Notes under the pieces: generated by a model
Database searches by the model: none
Told to the model about the DNA's origin: nothing
The model's input: the letters and a program-made list of their open reading frames with translations, nothing else
NCBI GenBank assembly: GCA_052170475.1
Contig: JBQNAL010000010.1
Span: forward strand, 1-64,000
Length of the DNA stretch: 64,000 nt
Direction of reading: 5' to 3'
Source of the DNA: CAJPQU01 sp052170475
GTDB taxonomy: Bacteria > Bacillota > Negativicutes > Selenomonadales > Selenomonadaceae
Program-made: the position numbers and the translations under genes
Part shown: positions 26,022-33,789 of the stretch, piece after piece
Layout of the letters: each line of letters opens with the position of its first letter
How positions within the stretch are numbered: position 1 is the first letter of the stretch

Positions 26022-26954
26022 TCAGCTCCTGCTTCTAATCCGTGGATCCAAGAACCCGTAGGACATATCCACCAAGAAATTGATCCCGCAGTAAATGACG
26101 GCCATCAGGAGCGTGAAGCCCTGCACCAGCGGAAAATCCCGGTGCCGGACAGCCTCGACGATGAGCTTTCCCACGCCGGGCCAGACGAACATGATCTCGA
26201 TGACCGCCGTTCCGCCCAAGAGCGCCCCGAAGGACAGACCCAAGAGCGTCACCACGGAGATGAGCGACCCGCGCAGGACGTGGCGGATGAGGACGATGCG
26301 TTCGGGCAGCCCGCGCGTTCGGGCCGCCGCCACATAGTCCTGCCCGATCTCGTCTAAGACCGCGCCGCGGATCTGCTTCGTGTACCGCCCCACCAGCCCC
26401 AAAGAGAGGGACAGCGTAGGAAGCACCAACCCCGCTATGCTTTCACTCCCCGATACCGGCAGCCATTTTAGTTCCAGCGAAAAGACGTAAATCAAAAGCA
26501 GGCCCAAGGCAAAGAGGGGCATGGCGGTGGCCAAAAAGGACGTCACCCGAATGATGTAATCGATGGCCCGATTGGCGTAGAGCGCCGTCACAATCCCCAG
26601 CGGCACGGAGAGCGCCACCGTCAGGAAAAACGCCGCCCCGGCCAATTTCAGCGTCGGCCCCAGCCCCTTGAGCAGCTCCTCCAGCACCGGGCGGCCGGTG
26701 CGGTACGACACCCCCAAATCTCCCGTCAACATGCCGGTGAAGCTATTGAAAAACTGCTGATATACCGGCAGATTAAGCCCCATCGCCTCCCGCGTCTCAT
26801 GGAGCAGCTCGTCCGTGACGGGAATGCCCACCCCCGAGAGCTTGATGTAAGCCGGATCGCCGTTTGAAAGGTGCAGCAGCAAAAACACGATGACGCTGAC
26901 CCCCAACAGAACGAGGATCATATTCAAAAATCGCTTCAGAATAAACTTTCCCAT
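26022..26954 (-). CDS. ABC transporter permease, OppB/DppB/NikB-like (cassette 1)
   Basis: 310 aa. The N-terminus MGKFILKRFLNMILVLLGVS, the LSNGDPAYI periplasmic loop and the EAA loop (DYVAAARTRGLPERIVLIRH) are typical of OppB permeases. It forms the transmembrane pore with the OppC-like protein. Confidence 0.92.
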   Translation of the reverse strand: MGKFILKRFLNMILVLLGVSVIVFLLLHLSNGDPAYIKLSGVGIPVTDELLHETREAMGLNLPVYQQFFNSFTGMLTGDLGVSYRTGRPVLEELLKGLGPTLKLAGAAFFLTVALSVPLGIVTALYANRAIDYIIRVTSFLATAMPLFALGLLLIYVFSLELKWLPVSGSESIAGLVLPTLSLSLGLVGRYTKQIRGAVLDEIGQDYVAAARTRGLPERIVLIRHVLRGSLISVVTLLGLSFGALLGGTAVIEIMFVWPGVGKLIVEAVRHRDFPLVQGFTLLMAVIYCGINFLVDMSYGFLDPRIRSRS

Positions 26955-27081
26955 ATCTCACTCCTGTCCCCGCTCGATCTTTTGGCCCCGCGGCTTTCAT
27001 CGCACAAGCATATCGCCGAACACGTCCCTGAGGGCGTATCCGGCGATCTCGGCCTGTCAGCCCGCAGGGCGGCGGCGCGGC

Positions 27082-28671
27082 TTACTTGCTTTCGATGTCC
27101 ACCTGATTGTCCATCACATAGTAATCGAAGGCATGGGCGTTGAAATTCTTGACCCGATGATTGGAAACGTAAAGATTTTCCGTGTACGCCAAGAAAATAT
27201 TGGTGCGGGCATCCAAGATGCGCTGCTGCGCCTCAAAGGCCATCTGATCCTGCTTGCCGTAATCCGCTTCCGTCGGCAATGCCCGGGCGATCTCCTCCAC
27301 CCGCTCATCGTAGAAGTAGTTGTAGTAATTCTCGATAGCGTCCTTCACAAACGCCGTGCGCAGACCGGCCAAGGGCCGCGTATTGGTAGACGGCGAGAAG
27401 CTGGTGAAGCCGATGTCGTAATCCCCGGCCGTAAACTTCTCTCGCGGCAGCGTATCATAGGTGACGATCTTCGTCGCGATGCCCAGCTTTTCAAAATCCG
27501 CCTGCATGGCCGTGGCAAAACTCGGGATCTCGGCGCGGGACGTATAGCAGGAGATGGTGAGCGTCACCGTCTCGCCGTCCTTTTCCAAATGACCGTCGCC
27601 GTTCTGATCCACATAGCCGTTATCGGCTAAGAGCTTCTTGGCGCCCGCCGGATCGAAGGCCGGATACTGAAGCTCCGCCGAGCGGTACGGCAGCGAAGTC
27701 GGGTAAAGGCACACGCCCTCGACGCCAACGCCGCCTAACACCGACTTGAGGTAATTCTTCTTGTCCGCCGCCATGATGAGGGCCGTCCGCAAATTTTTAT
27801 CTTGGAGGAAACGGTTCTTCGTATTGAAGAAAACGTAGGTAGCCCGCATACTGGGGCAGCGGCTGACGGTGTACTTCGTTTTGTCCGCGAAAAGCTGGAG
27901 ATTTTTGCTGTCGATGTTGATCGAAGCGTCAATATCACCCGATTGAAGCGACATCATGCGCGTATCGGGGTCGTTCAGATAGCGGAAGATCGCTTCATCT
28001 AATTTCGCCCGTCCGCCCCAGTACTCGTCAAAGGCCGTGACCGTGACGGAAATATTCTCCGTGAAGTCTTTGACCTTAAACGGCCCCGTTCCGGCGACGG
28101 TCTTGCGGAAGCCCTCCGCCCCCTCCGCTGCCTTCACGTCCACGATGGCGCAGTAGGGATCGCACAGCTCGTAGATGAGATCGGGACGTGCCTCCTTCGT
28201 GCGAATGGTGAGCACCTGCCCCGCCGCTTCCATGGTATCAATGGAAAGATTGGCCGGGCCGCGCTTATTCGTAGCGACGGAGCGAGCCAGCGACGCCTTC
28301 ACCGCCTCCGCCGTCATGGGCGTCCCGGTGTGGAACTTCACGCCGTCGCGCAGGGTGATCTTCCATGTATGCTCATCCACCATCTCCCATTTCGTCGCCA
28401 GCCACGGCGTCAGCGCCATCTCATCGCTGACCCGCGCCAGCGTCTCGCCTAATCCGTAGCGCACCACGAACCAGCCGTCATAATCCTTATGCGGATCGAG
28501 GGTCGTACTGAAGAGATTGACCCCCACCGTCATGACCTTCGCCGCCTTAGCGCCGGACGATCCCCCAGAGCCGGACGGCGCAGAGCCGCACCCGCTCAGC
28601 GCGAAGATAGCCGCCGCCAAGAGCGCCATCAGGCCAAACACATACCGCTTACTTTTCCCAAAACTTCTCAT
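27082..28671 (-). CDS. Extracellular solute-binding lipoprotein, family 5 (cassette 1)
   Basis: 529 aa of the SBP_bac_5 family (OppA/DppA/NikA). The signal peptide ends in the lipobox LSGC followed by a Gly/Ser linker, so the protein is anchored at the membrane surface. The core shows WFVVRYGLGETLARV, WKITLRDGVKFHTGTPMTAE and the ARVNP-like domain III. The short length and RYG(L/V)GETL block are closest to NikA-like metal or metallophore binders, and it is clearly a paralogue of the protein at 34696-36291. The ligand is not known. Its ATG follows AAGGAGG. A 10-bp-arm palindrome lies 43 bases upstream. Confidence 0.88.
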   Translation of the reverse strand: MRSFGKSKRYVFGLMALLAAAIFALSGCGSAPSGSGGSSGAKAAKVMTVGVNLFSTTLDPHKDYDGWFVVRYGLGETLARVSDEMALTPWLATKWEMVDEHTWKITLRDGVKFHTGTPMTAEAVKASLARSVATNKRGPANLSIDTMEAAGQVLTIRTKEARPDLIYELCDPYCAIVDVKAAEGAEGFRKTVAGTGPFKVKDFTENISVTVTAFDEYWGGRAKLDEAIFRYLNDPDTRMMSLQSGDIDASINIDSKNLQLFADKTKYTVSRCPSMRATYVFFNTKNRFLQDKNLRTALIMAADKKNYLKSVLGGVGVEGVCLYPTSLPYRSAELQYPAFDPAGAKKLLADNGYVDQNGDGHLEKDGETVTLTISCYTSRAEIPSFATAMQADFEKLGIATKIVTYDTLPREKFTAGDYDIGFTSFSPSTNTRPLAGLRTAFVKDAIENYYNYFYDERVEEIARALPTEADYGKQDQMAFEAQQRILDARTNIFLAYTENLYVSNHRVKNFNAHAFDYYVMDNQVDIESK

Positions 28672-28713
28672 TTCTTGACCTCCTTAAAAATAGGTATCCT
28701 CTTTTACAGGAAC

Positions 28714-28735
28714 AAATGTTTCATGTGAAACATTT
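28714..28735. promoter_or_regulatory. Near-perfect parS-like palindrome upstream of cassette 1
   Basis: Ten-base arms AAATGTTTCA and TGAAACATTT are separated by two bases. The inner 16-mer TGTTTCATGTGAAACA (28717-28732) differs from the ParB/Spo0J parS consensus at a single central base (C to T). Its place just upstream of the binding-protein gene equally allows an operator role. Confidence 0.5.
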
Positions 28736-28737
28736 AG

Positions 28738-28897
28738 GGAACCACTGATAAAATGAAGTCTCTTTGATTGGTGCAGATTTTTCATTCGATCAAGGAGATG
28801 AACCGGACGCATCGCAGGGCTATGCGGAGGATTGATCGACGCAGAGAGAGCGGAAAAGAGGCGCCAAGGTGGTAGTGCTGAATGTAGCAGTGGTTTC
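28738..28897. mobile_element. 160-bp IS5-like miniature inverted-repeat element (MITE)
   Basis: The left end GGAACCACTGATAAA (from 28738) and right end CAGTGGTTTC (28888-28897) are inverted repeats. Direct flanks are TTAG (28734-28737) and TTAG (28898-28901), a 4-bp YTAR target duplication as made by IS5-group transposases. There is no coding capacity. The right flank TTAG contains the stop codon of the DMT transporter gene. Confidence 0.75.
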
Positions 28898-29770
28898 TTA
28901 GTTCGGACGATTTTTTGCTGCGGTGTGGGAGAGGAGAATACAGCCGGAAACGATGAGCGCCCCGCCGGCCACGACGTTCCACGTCGGGATCTCCGCCCAG
29001 ATCGCGAACCCCCAGAACGCATTGAACAAGATCCCGATGTAGCGGACGACTTCCACGATCACGACGTTCTCATGCGTAAATGCCTTCGTCAAAAACACCT
29101 GCGCCAAGAGGGAAACGACCCCCATGGCGGTGAGGAGAAACAGCTCCCAAGGCGTCGGCACGACGAAATCCCGCCACATGAGCGGAATGGAGATCAACGT
29201 CGCCGCCGCCATAAAATAGAGAATGATTTCATACGCATGGAAGGAGCGGCTCAGATAGCGGATGCAGACCCCCGCCGCCCCGGAAAGCACCGCGGCGGCA
29301 ATGCCAAAGAGCGCCACCGCCGAATAGGTGGAGTAGCCTAAAGGGTTGATGGTCAGCATCGCCCCGGCAAAAATCACCGGCAAAATCAGCCCCATGCGCC
29401 CCGGCAGCTTCTCCTTCAGGAAAATCGCCGCCAAGATAAAGGAAAAGACCGGCGAAAGATTGACCAAAATAATCGCGTCCACCAAGGGCATATAGGCGAT
29501 GGTGTAAAAATACGCCAACATGTAGAGTGCGCCCAAACTCCCCCGCAGGACTAAGAGGGGAATCCCGGCGTTCGACGCCCGCACCCCCTGTACGCGCATC
29601 AGGAGCAGGATCAGCACCGTTCCGATGGCACTGCGAAAAAAAACGATCTCATTGGAAGGAATATTGACGCTGACCGCCTTGACCAGCGCGTTCATCACGC
29701 TGAAAACCAAGGACGACATCACGGCGCAGAAAAGCCCGCTCGTCATCCAATGCTTCCATCGTTCTCCCAT
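28898..29770 (-). CDS. DMT superfamily (EamA) transporter, probable exporter
   Basis: 290 aa from the ATG at 29770 (GGGAGG 7 bases upstream). There are ten hydrophobic segments arranged as two EamA repeats, beginning GLFCAVMSSLVFSVMNALVK. EamA proteins export amino acids, nucleobases or toxic metabolites; the substrate is unknown. The gene is divergent from the cyclase-fold/MerR pair and is preceded by a promoter of exact MerR type (29838-29868), so the MerR protein at 30569 very likely activates it. The stop codon is part of the target site of the MITE downstream, so the original C-terminus may have been altered. Confidence 0.88.
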   Translation of the reverse strand: MGERWKHWMTSGLFCAVMSSLVFSVMNALVKAVSVNIPSNEIVFFRSAIGTVLILLLMRVQGVRASNAGIPLLVLRGSLGALYMLAYFYTIAYMPLVDAIILVNLSPVFSFILAAIFLKEKLPGRMGLILPVIFAGAMLTINPLGYSTYSAVALFGIAAAVLSGAAGVCIRYLSRSFHAYEIILYFMAAATLISIPLMWRDFVVPTPWELFLLTAMGVVSLLAQVFLTKAFTHENVVIVEVVRYIGILFNAFWGFAIWAEIPTWNVVAGGALIVSGCILLSHTAAKNRPN

Positions 29771-29837
29771 CCCGTCGCCTCCCTGCCGCCAGCGGTCTTC
29801 CCGCCTCGCCTCCTTGTCATGACACATCATGTATGTT

Positions 29838-29868
29838 ATTATAAAGGCGTGAGTAACTCACATGTCAA
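29838..29868 (-). promoter_or_regulatory. MerR-type promoter/operator driving the DMT exporter
   Basis: Consensus -35 TTGACA (29863-29868) and consensus -10 TATAAT (29838-29843) are held 19 bp apart, the over-long spacing that MerR-family activators correct by DNA distortion. The spacer contains the 13-bp palindrome GTGAGT-A-ACTCAC (29849-29861). It lies in the 120-bp divergent region and points toward the exporter. Confidence 0.85.
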
Positions 29869-29890
29869 TACTTTTCTGAAAGGATTTGCC

Positions 29891-30541
29891 ATGTCATTCA
29901 AAAAAAATTCTTCCCCCAACCTCCCGCCGGTCGAAACCGTTGACGCCGCCATCTTGTGCGCCCGCATCTTTTCCCCGGCGGCCAGCACCAATTTCACCCG
30001 CAACCCCACTTTTGCCGCACTGTTTTCCCTCGTCCTCTCCGAGGTGATCGCTTACGGCGAAAGCACTGCGTCCTGCCGCAAGATCGCCCAAGCCTCCAAT
30101 CACATTCTGCTCACGTTTCCCGCCGACCGCGCCGGGATCCGAAGCGCCTATGCCGCCGCCCAGACGATCACGGCAATCTGCCGAAAAGGGCCGCGCCCTC
30201 TAAAAGGCGCGGCCCTGCCCCTGCAAGCGGCGCTATCTGCCGACTGCGGCACATTACACTATAACGCCGCATACGCCGGTCACCACCTCTTCGGCGACTG
30301 TATCTGGCTGGGCGAGGTGAGGGAACGCGCCCTCCTCCTCGCCAAGGCCGCCGGAACCCAGTATTTCCCCGACTGCCTCTTTACCCATGCGATCCACCGG
30401 CGGCTGCCAAAGTCTTTACAGGAAAAGTTCCCGCAAAAATATTATCACGACCACATCTGCTGCTACGGCGAAACGCCGCCCCATCGGGCGGCGTCTTACG
30501 GCACCTATTCAGAAAGCTGCGGCATCGTCCGTCTGGTATAG
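29891..30541 (+). CDS. Degenerate class III nucleotide-cyclase-fold protein
   Basis: 216 aa from the ATG at 29891 (GAAAGGA 6 bases upstream). The order of blocks follows a class III cyclase homology domain: AAILCARIFSPAAS where cyclases have the FADIRGFT strand, a helix, SNHILLTFP where they have GDGVMAVF, the helix AAAQTITAI, then LPLQAALSADCGTLHY, GHHLFGDCIWLGEVRERALLLAKAAG and a C-terminal strand-helix. The two metal-binding aspartates appear replaced (D to R in CARIF; GDG to SNH), so catalysis is unlikely and a binding or sensory role is inferred. It is followed 27 bases later by the MerR gene. This assignment rests on fold-pattern reading and is tentative. Confidence 0.5.
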   Translation: MSFKKNSSPNLPPVETVDAAILCARIFSPAASTNFTRNPTFAALFSLVLSEVIAYGESTASCRKIAQASNHILLTFPADRAGIRSAYAAAQTITAICRKGPRPLKGAALPLQAALSADCGTLHYNAAYAGHHLFGDCIWLGEVRERALLLAKAAGTQYFPDCLFTHAIHRRLPKSLQEKFPQKYYHDHICCYGETPPHRAASYGTYSESCGIVRLV

Positions 30542-30568
30542 GCGACACGGAGAAAAGGAGAAAGATCC

Positions 30569-31435
30569 ATGCCAGAAAAAGACGCTTCCCTCATGACGAT
30601 CAAGGAATTCAGCGCCCTGACCCATACCCCGGTGGACACCCTCAAGCACTACGACCGCATCGACATCTTAAAACCGGCCTACGTCGGTGAAAATCGTTAC
30701 CGCTACTATCGGGCGGAGCAGGCGCTCCAGCTCACCCGCATCCTCTTCGGCGTGCGCTCCCAGACGTATCTCGCCGACATCAAAAAGCTCCTAAATGAAA
30801 ACGACCCGAACGTCACCATGGAAAAATACCGCCAAATCTACGGCAACTTAGAAGAGCGCGTCCAAGAACTCCAAGCGCTGCAAGCGACCATCGCCAATCT
30901 GTCCTATTACTTCAATTTCTATCAGCAGCACCCGCCGGAAACCTTATTCACGGCCTACTTCCCGGAATACTTCATCCTGCGCTCGCCAAAATTAGACATC
31001 GCGTCGGCGGTTGGCAACGAAACGACTATCGCCAACGAATTTTTTCTCAAAGGGTTCCACCGCAACCATTGGCCCCATTTCCTATTGGGCGCCCTATACG
31101 ATGAAAACGACGTCCGCCGCCGGGATTTCACTTCCCCCTCCTACTTTCTCAAAATCGACCACCCCGAGCATTATCCGGCGGAAGAAACAAGCTACGTCCC
31201 CGGCGGCAGCTATCTTTGCTTCCTCTACCGCACCCATACCCATCGGCTCCCTGAGGCGGTTTCCCTCTACCTCGACCGCATCAACGCCGCCAACGAAAAG
31301 ATCATCGGCTCGGTATTCTCCATAGACATCGTAAACGGCCTCCTCACCTCTCGCATCTCGGACTATCACACCATGCTCTTCGCCCGATGTCAGGAAGAGT
31401 CCCGACGACAACCACAAAAAGGAGGCAGCCCGTAA
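30569..31435 (+). CDS. MerR-family regulator with GyrI/BmrR-like effector domain
   Basis: 288 aa. The N-terminal winged helix reads MTIKEFSALTHTPVDTLKHYDRIDILKP, with wing YRYYRAEQALQLTRI. A dimerisation coiled coil spans about residues 80-120 (MEKYRQIYGNLEERVQELQALQATIANL). The C-terminal 160 residues (PEYFILRSPKLDI... SYLCFLYRTHTH...) match the GyrI-like multidrug-binding fold of BmrR-type activators in layout. Its presumed target is the 19-bp-spacer promoter of the DMT exporter at 29838-29868. The last codons overlap the terminator of the convergent porin gene. Confidence 0.88.
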   Translation: MPEKDASLMTIKEFSALTHTPVDTLKHYDRIDILKPAYVGENRYRYYRAEQALQLTRILFGVRSQTYLADIKKLLNENDPNVTMEKYRQIYGNLEERVQELQALQATIANLSYYFNFYQQHPPETLFTAYFPEYFILRSPKLDIASAVGNETTIANEFFLKGFHRNHWPHFLLGALYDENDVRRRDFTSPSYFLKIDHPEHYPAEETSYVPGGSYLCFLYRTHTHRLPEAVSLYLDRINAANEKIIGSVFSIDIVNGLLTSRISDYHTMLFARCQEESRRQPQKGGSP

Positions 31436-31441
31436 GGACTG
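31415..31441 (-). terminator. Terminator of the SLH porin gene, inside the 3' end of merR
   Basis: Stem GGCAG(CC)/(GG)ACTGCC around the merR stop codon. On the minus strand it is followed by CTTTTTG. Compare the near-identical hairpin at 23150-23186. Confidence 0.65.
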
Positions 31442-31477
31442 CCCCGAAAAATCTCGTGTGAAAAAAGGAACCGCAAC

Positions 31478-32824
31478 TCAGAAGAAAAACTGGAGGGTCG
31501 TGTAGAGCGTGGACATATCGGTATCTCCTGCCGCTTCAATGTCCTTGCCGCGCCAGTACTGCACCGTCCCCATGACATTCTTCGCGAACACATAGGCACC
31601 GCCGATGTTCCAGCCCTTCTGGCTTCCGTTGCCATTATAATAAACTTCGTTGTAGGTCGGCCCAATGACCGCGCCGCGGCCAAGATGACGATACGCCAAG
31701 AACGCGCCGAAATTCCCCGGCTTCATGTCGGGATAGATGCCGCCGTTATAGGCGAGTTCAACCGTGTACGCCTGTTTATACTTCGTTTCCCAGTTCCCAT
31801 TGGACTTCGCGTAAGCGACGTTCATGAGCCACTGGGGCGAGAACGTATAGGTCATGCCCACTTCCCAGATGTTGCGGGTTTCACTGCCAAAGGGTTCTGC
31901 GCTGTCCCAGCTCTTGCGGAACCGCCCGCTGCCGTCCTTGTAGGCGCTTTCGTTCTTCAGATGATAATACGCCGCGCCAATGTCGAAGTTGTCGCTGGCA
32001 TGATAGGTCAGCTCGATAAACTGCATATTATCGACCGTACCGGGGCGGCTTCTGTTCGGATCCCGCGCCTGACGCCCTGCACCGATGGTCGTTTGGAGCT
32101 GATCGCCAAAGGTCAGGATCCCGCCGGTGAGACGATTGCCGAAGACAAGACCGCGATCCAAGCGGGTCTCATAGGGGATCTTCCCGAGCTGGATCTTCGT
32201 CTTGCCGTATTTTCCTTCCACCCAGACGCGATCAACGCGAAATTCACTGGCGTTCGCCGACGTGTTGTTCTTCGCCGTATTCATGTCAGAATAATACTTA
32301 AAGCGCGCGCGCCCGATCCAGTGCTCGTTGATGGTGACGACTGGATTGAGCTGGAACTGCACTTTCTGCCACTTGTAAGCAGAGCCATCCGACGTGTTGC
32401 CGATGTTATCATTCGTCGGCTGAGCGTGGCTGTCCCGCCAATACTCGTAGCCGATCCAGCCTTTCCACTTCACGTTGTCCACCTTTTTCTCCAAGGCGGC
32501 GACGCGGACGCCGAGGCTGTTCAGCTCGTCGGCAAATTCAGCGGCGAGGCGGTCGATCAGGGCGCGATCCCCATCCCCGACCCCGACACGCGCCATGGCT
32601 CTGGCCACCATCTGCGCCATCTCGTAGCGGGTGATCTCCTGATCGCCCCGATAGGTGCCGTCGCCGTAGCCTTCGATAACCCCGTCGGCGGCAAGCTGCG
32701 CCACCGCGTCGTAGGCCCAGTGATCCGCCGGTACATCCGTAAAGGGATTGGCGGCAGCAAAGCTCACCGCGTTGGCGGTCATGATGGCCGCTGCGGCCGC
32801 AGCGGCAGTTAAGAATTTTTTCAC
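31478..32824 (-). CDS. SLH-domain outer-membrane porin (OmpM type)
   Basis: 448 aa with a GTG start (AAGGAGG 9 bases upstream). A signal peptide (MKKFLTAAAAAAAIMTANAVSFA) is followed by one SLH domain (FTDVPADHWAYDAVAQLAAD...ITRYEMAQMVARAM, residues about 27-85). A short coiled coil follows (LAAEFADELNSLGVRVAALE), then a 16-strand-like beta barrel rich in alternating aromatic residues that ends in the C-terminal phenylalanine signal LQFFF. In Negativicutes such proteins tether the outer membrane to polyaminated peptidoglycan through the SLH domain. This gene is the best evidence for a diderm Firmicute host. It is flanked by ABC cassette 2 upstream and merR convergently downstream. Confidence 0.93.
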   Translation of the reverse strand: MKKFLTAAAAAAAIMTANAVSFAAANPFTDVPADHWAYDAVAQLAADGVIEGYGDGTYRGDQEITRYEMAQMVARAMARVGVGDGDRALIDRLAAEFADELNSLGVRVAALEKKVDNVKWKGWIGYEYWRDSHAQPTNDNIGNTSDGSAYKWQKVQFQLNPVVTINEHWIGRARFKYYSDMNTAKNNTSANASEFRVDRVWVEGKYGKTKIQLGKIPYETRLDRGLVFGNRLTGGILTFGDQLQTTIGAGRQARDPNRSRPGTVDNMQFIELTYHASDNFDIGAAYYHLKNESAYKDGSGRFRKSWDSAEPFGSETRNIWEVGMTYTFSPQWLMNVAYAKSNGNWETKYKQAYTVELAYNGGIYPDMKPGNFGAFLAYRHLGRGAVIGPTYNEVYYNGNGSQKGWNIGGAYVFAKNVMGTVQYWRGKDIEAAGDTDMSTLYTTLQFFF

Positions 32825-32931
32825 GTTCTTTTTCCTCCTTCAATTTTTTATTTCCTACACATCTCCAGCGCCAAGAAACCTTGTCGGCACACGAGGCGGT
32901 ATGCTCCGCCCGAAGCGCCGCCCGCGAAGGG

Positions 32932-33789
32932 TCAGCTTGCCGGCATTTCTGCCGGGATTTCCGCCTCTCCCGTCGATGCCGGCGCCATTCTCTTCTTGCC
33001 CCTCAAGGGGAAGATGGAGCTTAAGAGCTTCTGGGTGTAGGGATGCTTCGCCTCCCGAAGTTTTCCGGCGGGCAGCACCTCCACTACATTGCCCCGATAC
33101 ATGACGGCGGCTCGGTGGCACATCTGATAAACCAAGGCCAAATCATGGCAGATAAAGATGATGGAAAGCTGTGTTTTCTTCTGAATGGAGAGAAGAAGAT
33201 CGACGATCTTCTTCTGCACCGATACGTCGAGGGCGCTGGTCGCTTCGTCGCAGACGAGAACCTCGGGGTTTAAGACGAGCGCTCGGGCGATGCCGATGCG
33301 CTGGCGCTGGCCGCCGGACATGTTGGCCGGATAGCGATCCACAATATCCTCCGGCAGTTCCACGAGGCGCAGCATTTCCTTCGCCTTGGCCTCCGCTTCG
33401 GAAGCTTTGATGAGGTCGAAATTGTACAGGGGTTCGCAGATGATGTCCTTGATCCGCATTTTCGGATTGAACGCCGTATTGGGATCCTGAAACACCATCT
33501 GAATGTGACGCCGACTCTGCCGCAGTTCTTCGCCCCCCAGCTTCATGAGGTCGGTGCCGCCGTAAATCGCCGCGCCGGACGTCGGCCGGTGCAGGCGCAC
33601 GAGGCACTTGACGAGGGTACTCTTGCCACTGCCGCTCTCGCCGACGATGGCCAAAGATTCCCCCTTGTAGAGCTGCAAAGAAATGTCGTTCACGGCAGTG
33701 AGAGTCTTGCCGCCCCCCAAGTCAAACGTTTTCACCATGTGCTGAATGTCGAGCACCACTTCATTGGATGGGACTGTATGTTCACTCAT
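32932..33789 (-). CDS. ABC transporter ATPase, OppF/DppF-like (cassette 2)
   Basis: 285 aa. Walker A GESGSGKST, signature MSGGQRQRIGIARAL and Walker B VLVCDEATSALD are present. Note A for P after DE in the Walker B region. The protein stops shortly after HPYTQKLLSSIFPL and lacks the long cysteine tail seen in cassette 1. The start overlaps the OppD-like stop by 4 bases. It is the last gene of the riboswitch-controlled operon. Confidence 0.92.
   Translation of the reverse strand: MSEHTVPSNEVVLDIQHMVKTFDLGGGKTLTAVNDISLQLYKGESLAIVGESGSGKSTLVKCLVRLHRPTSGAAIYGGTDLMKLGGEELRQSRRHIQMVFQDPNTAFNPKMRIKDIICEPLYNFDLIKASEAEAKAKEMLRLVELPEDIVDRYPANMSGGQRQRIGIARALVLNPEVLVCDEATSALDVSVQKKIVDLLLSIQKKTQLSIIFICHDLALVYQMCHRAAVMYRGNVVEVLPAGKLREAKHPYTQKLLSSIFPLRGKKRMAPASTGEAEIPAEMPAS

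Noticed and set aside
31685..32812. Plus-strand open frame of 375 codons opposite the SLH porin
   Set aside because: The minus-strand product has a signal peptide, SLH domain and barrel; the opposite frame has no feature of a real protein.
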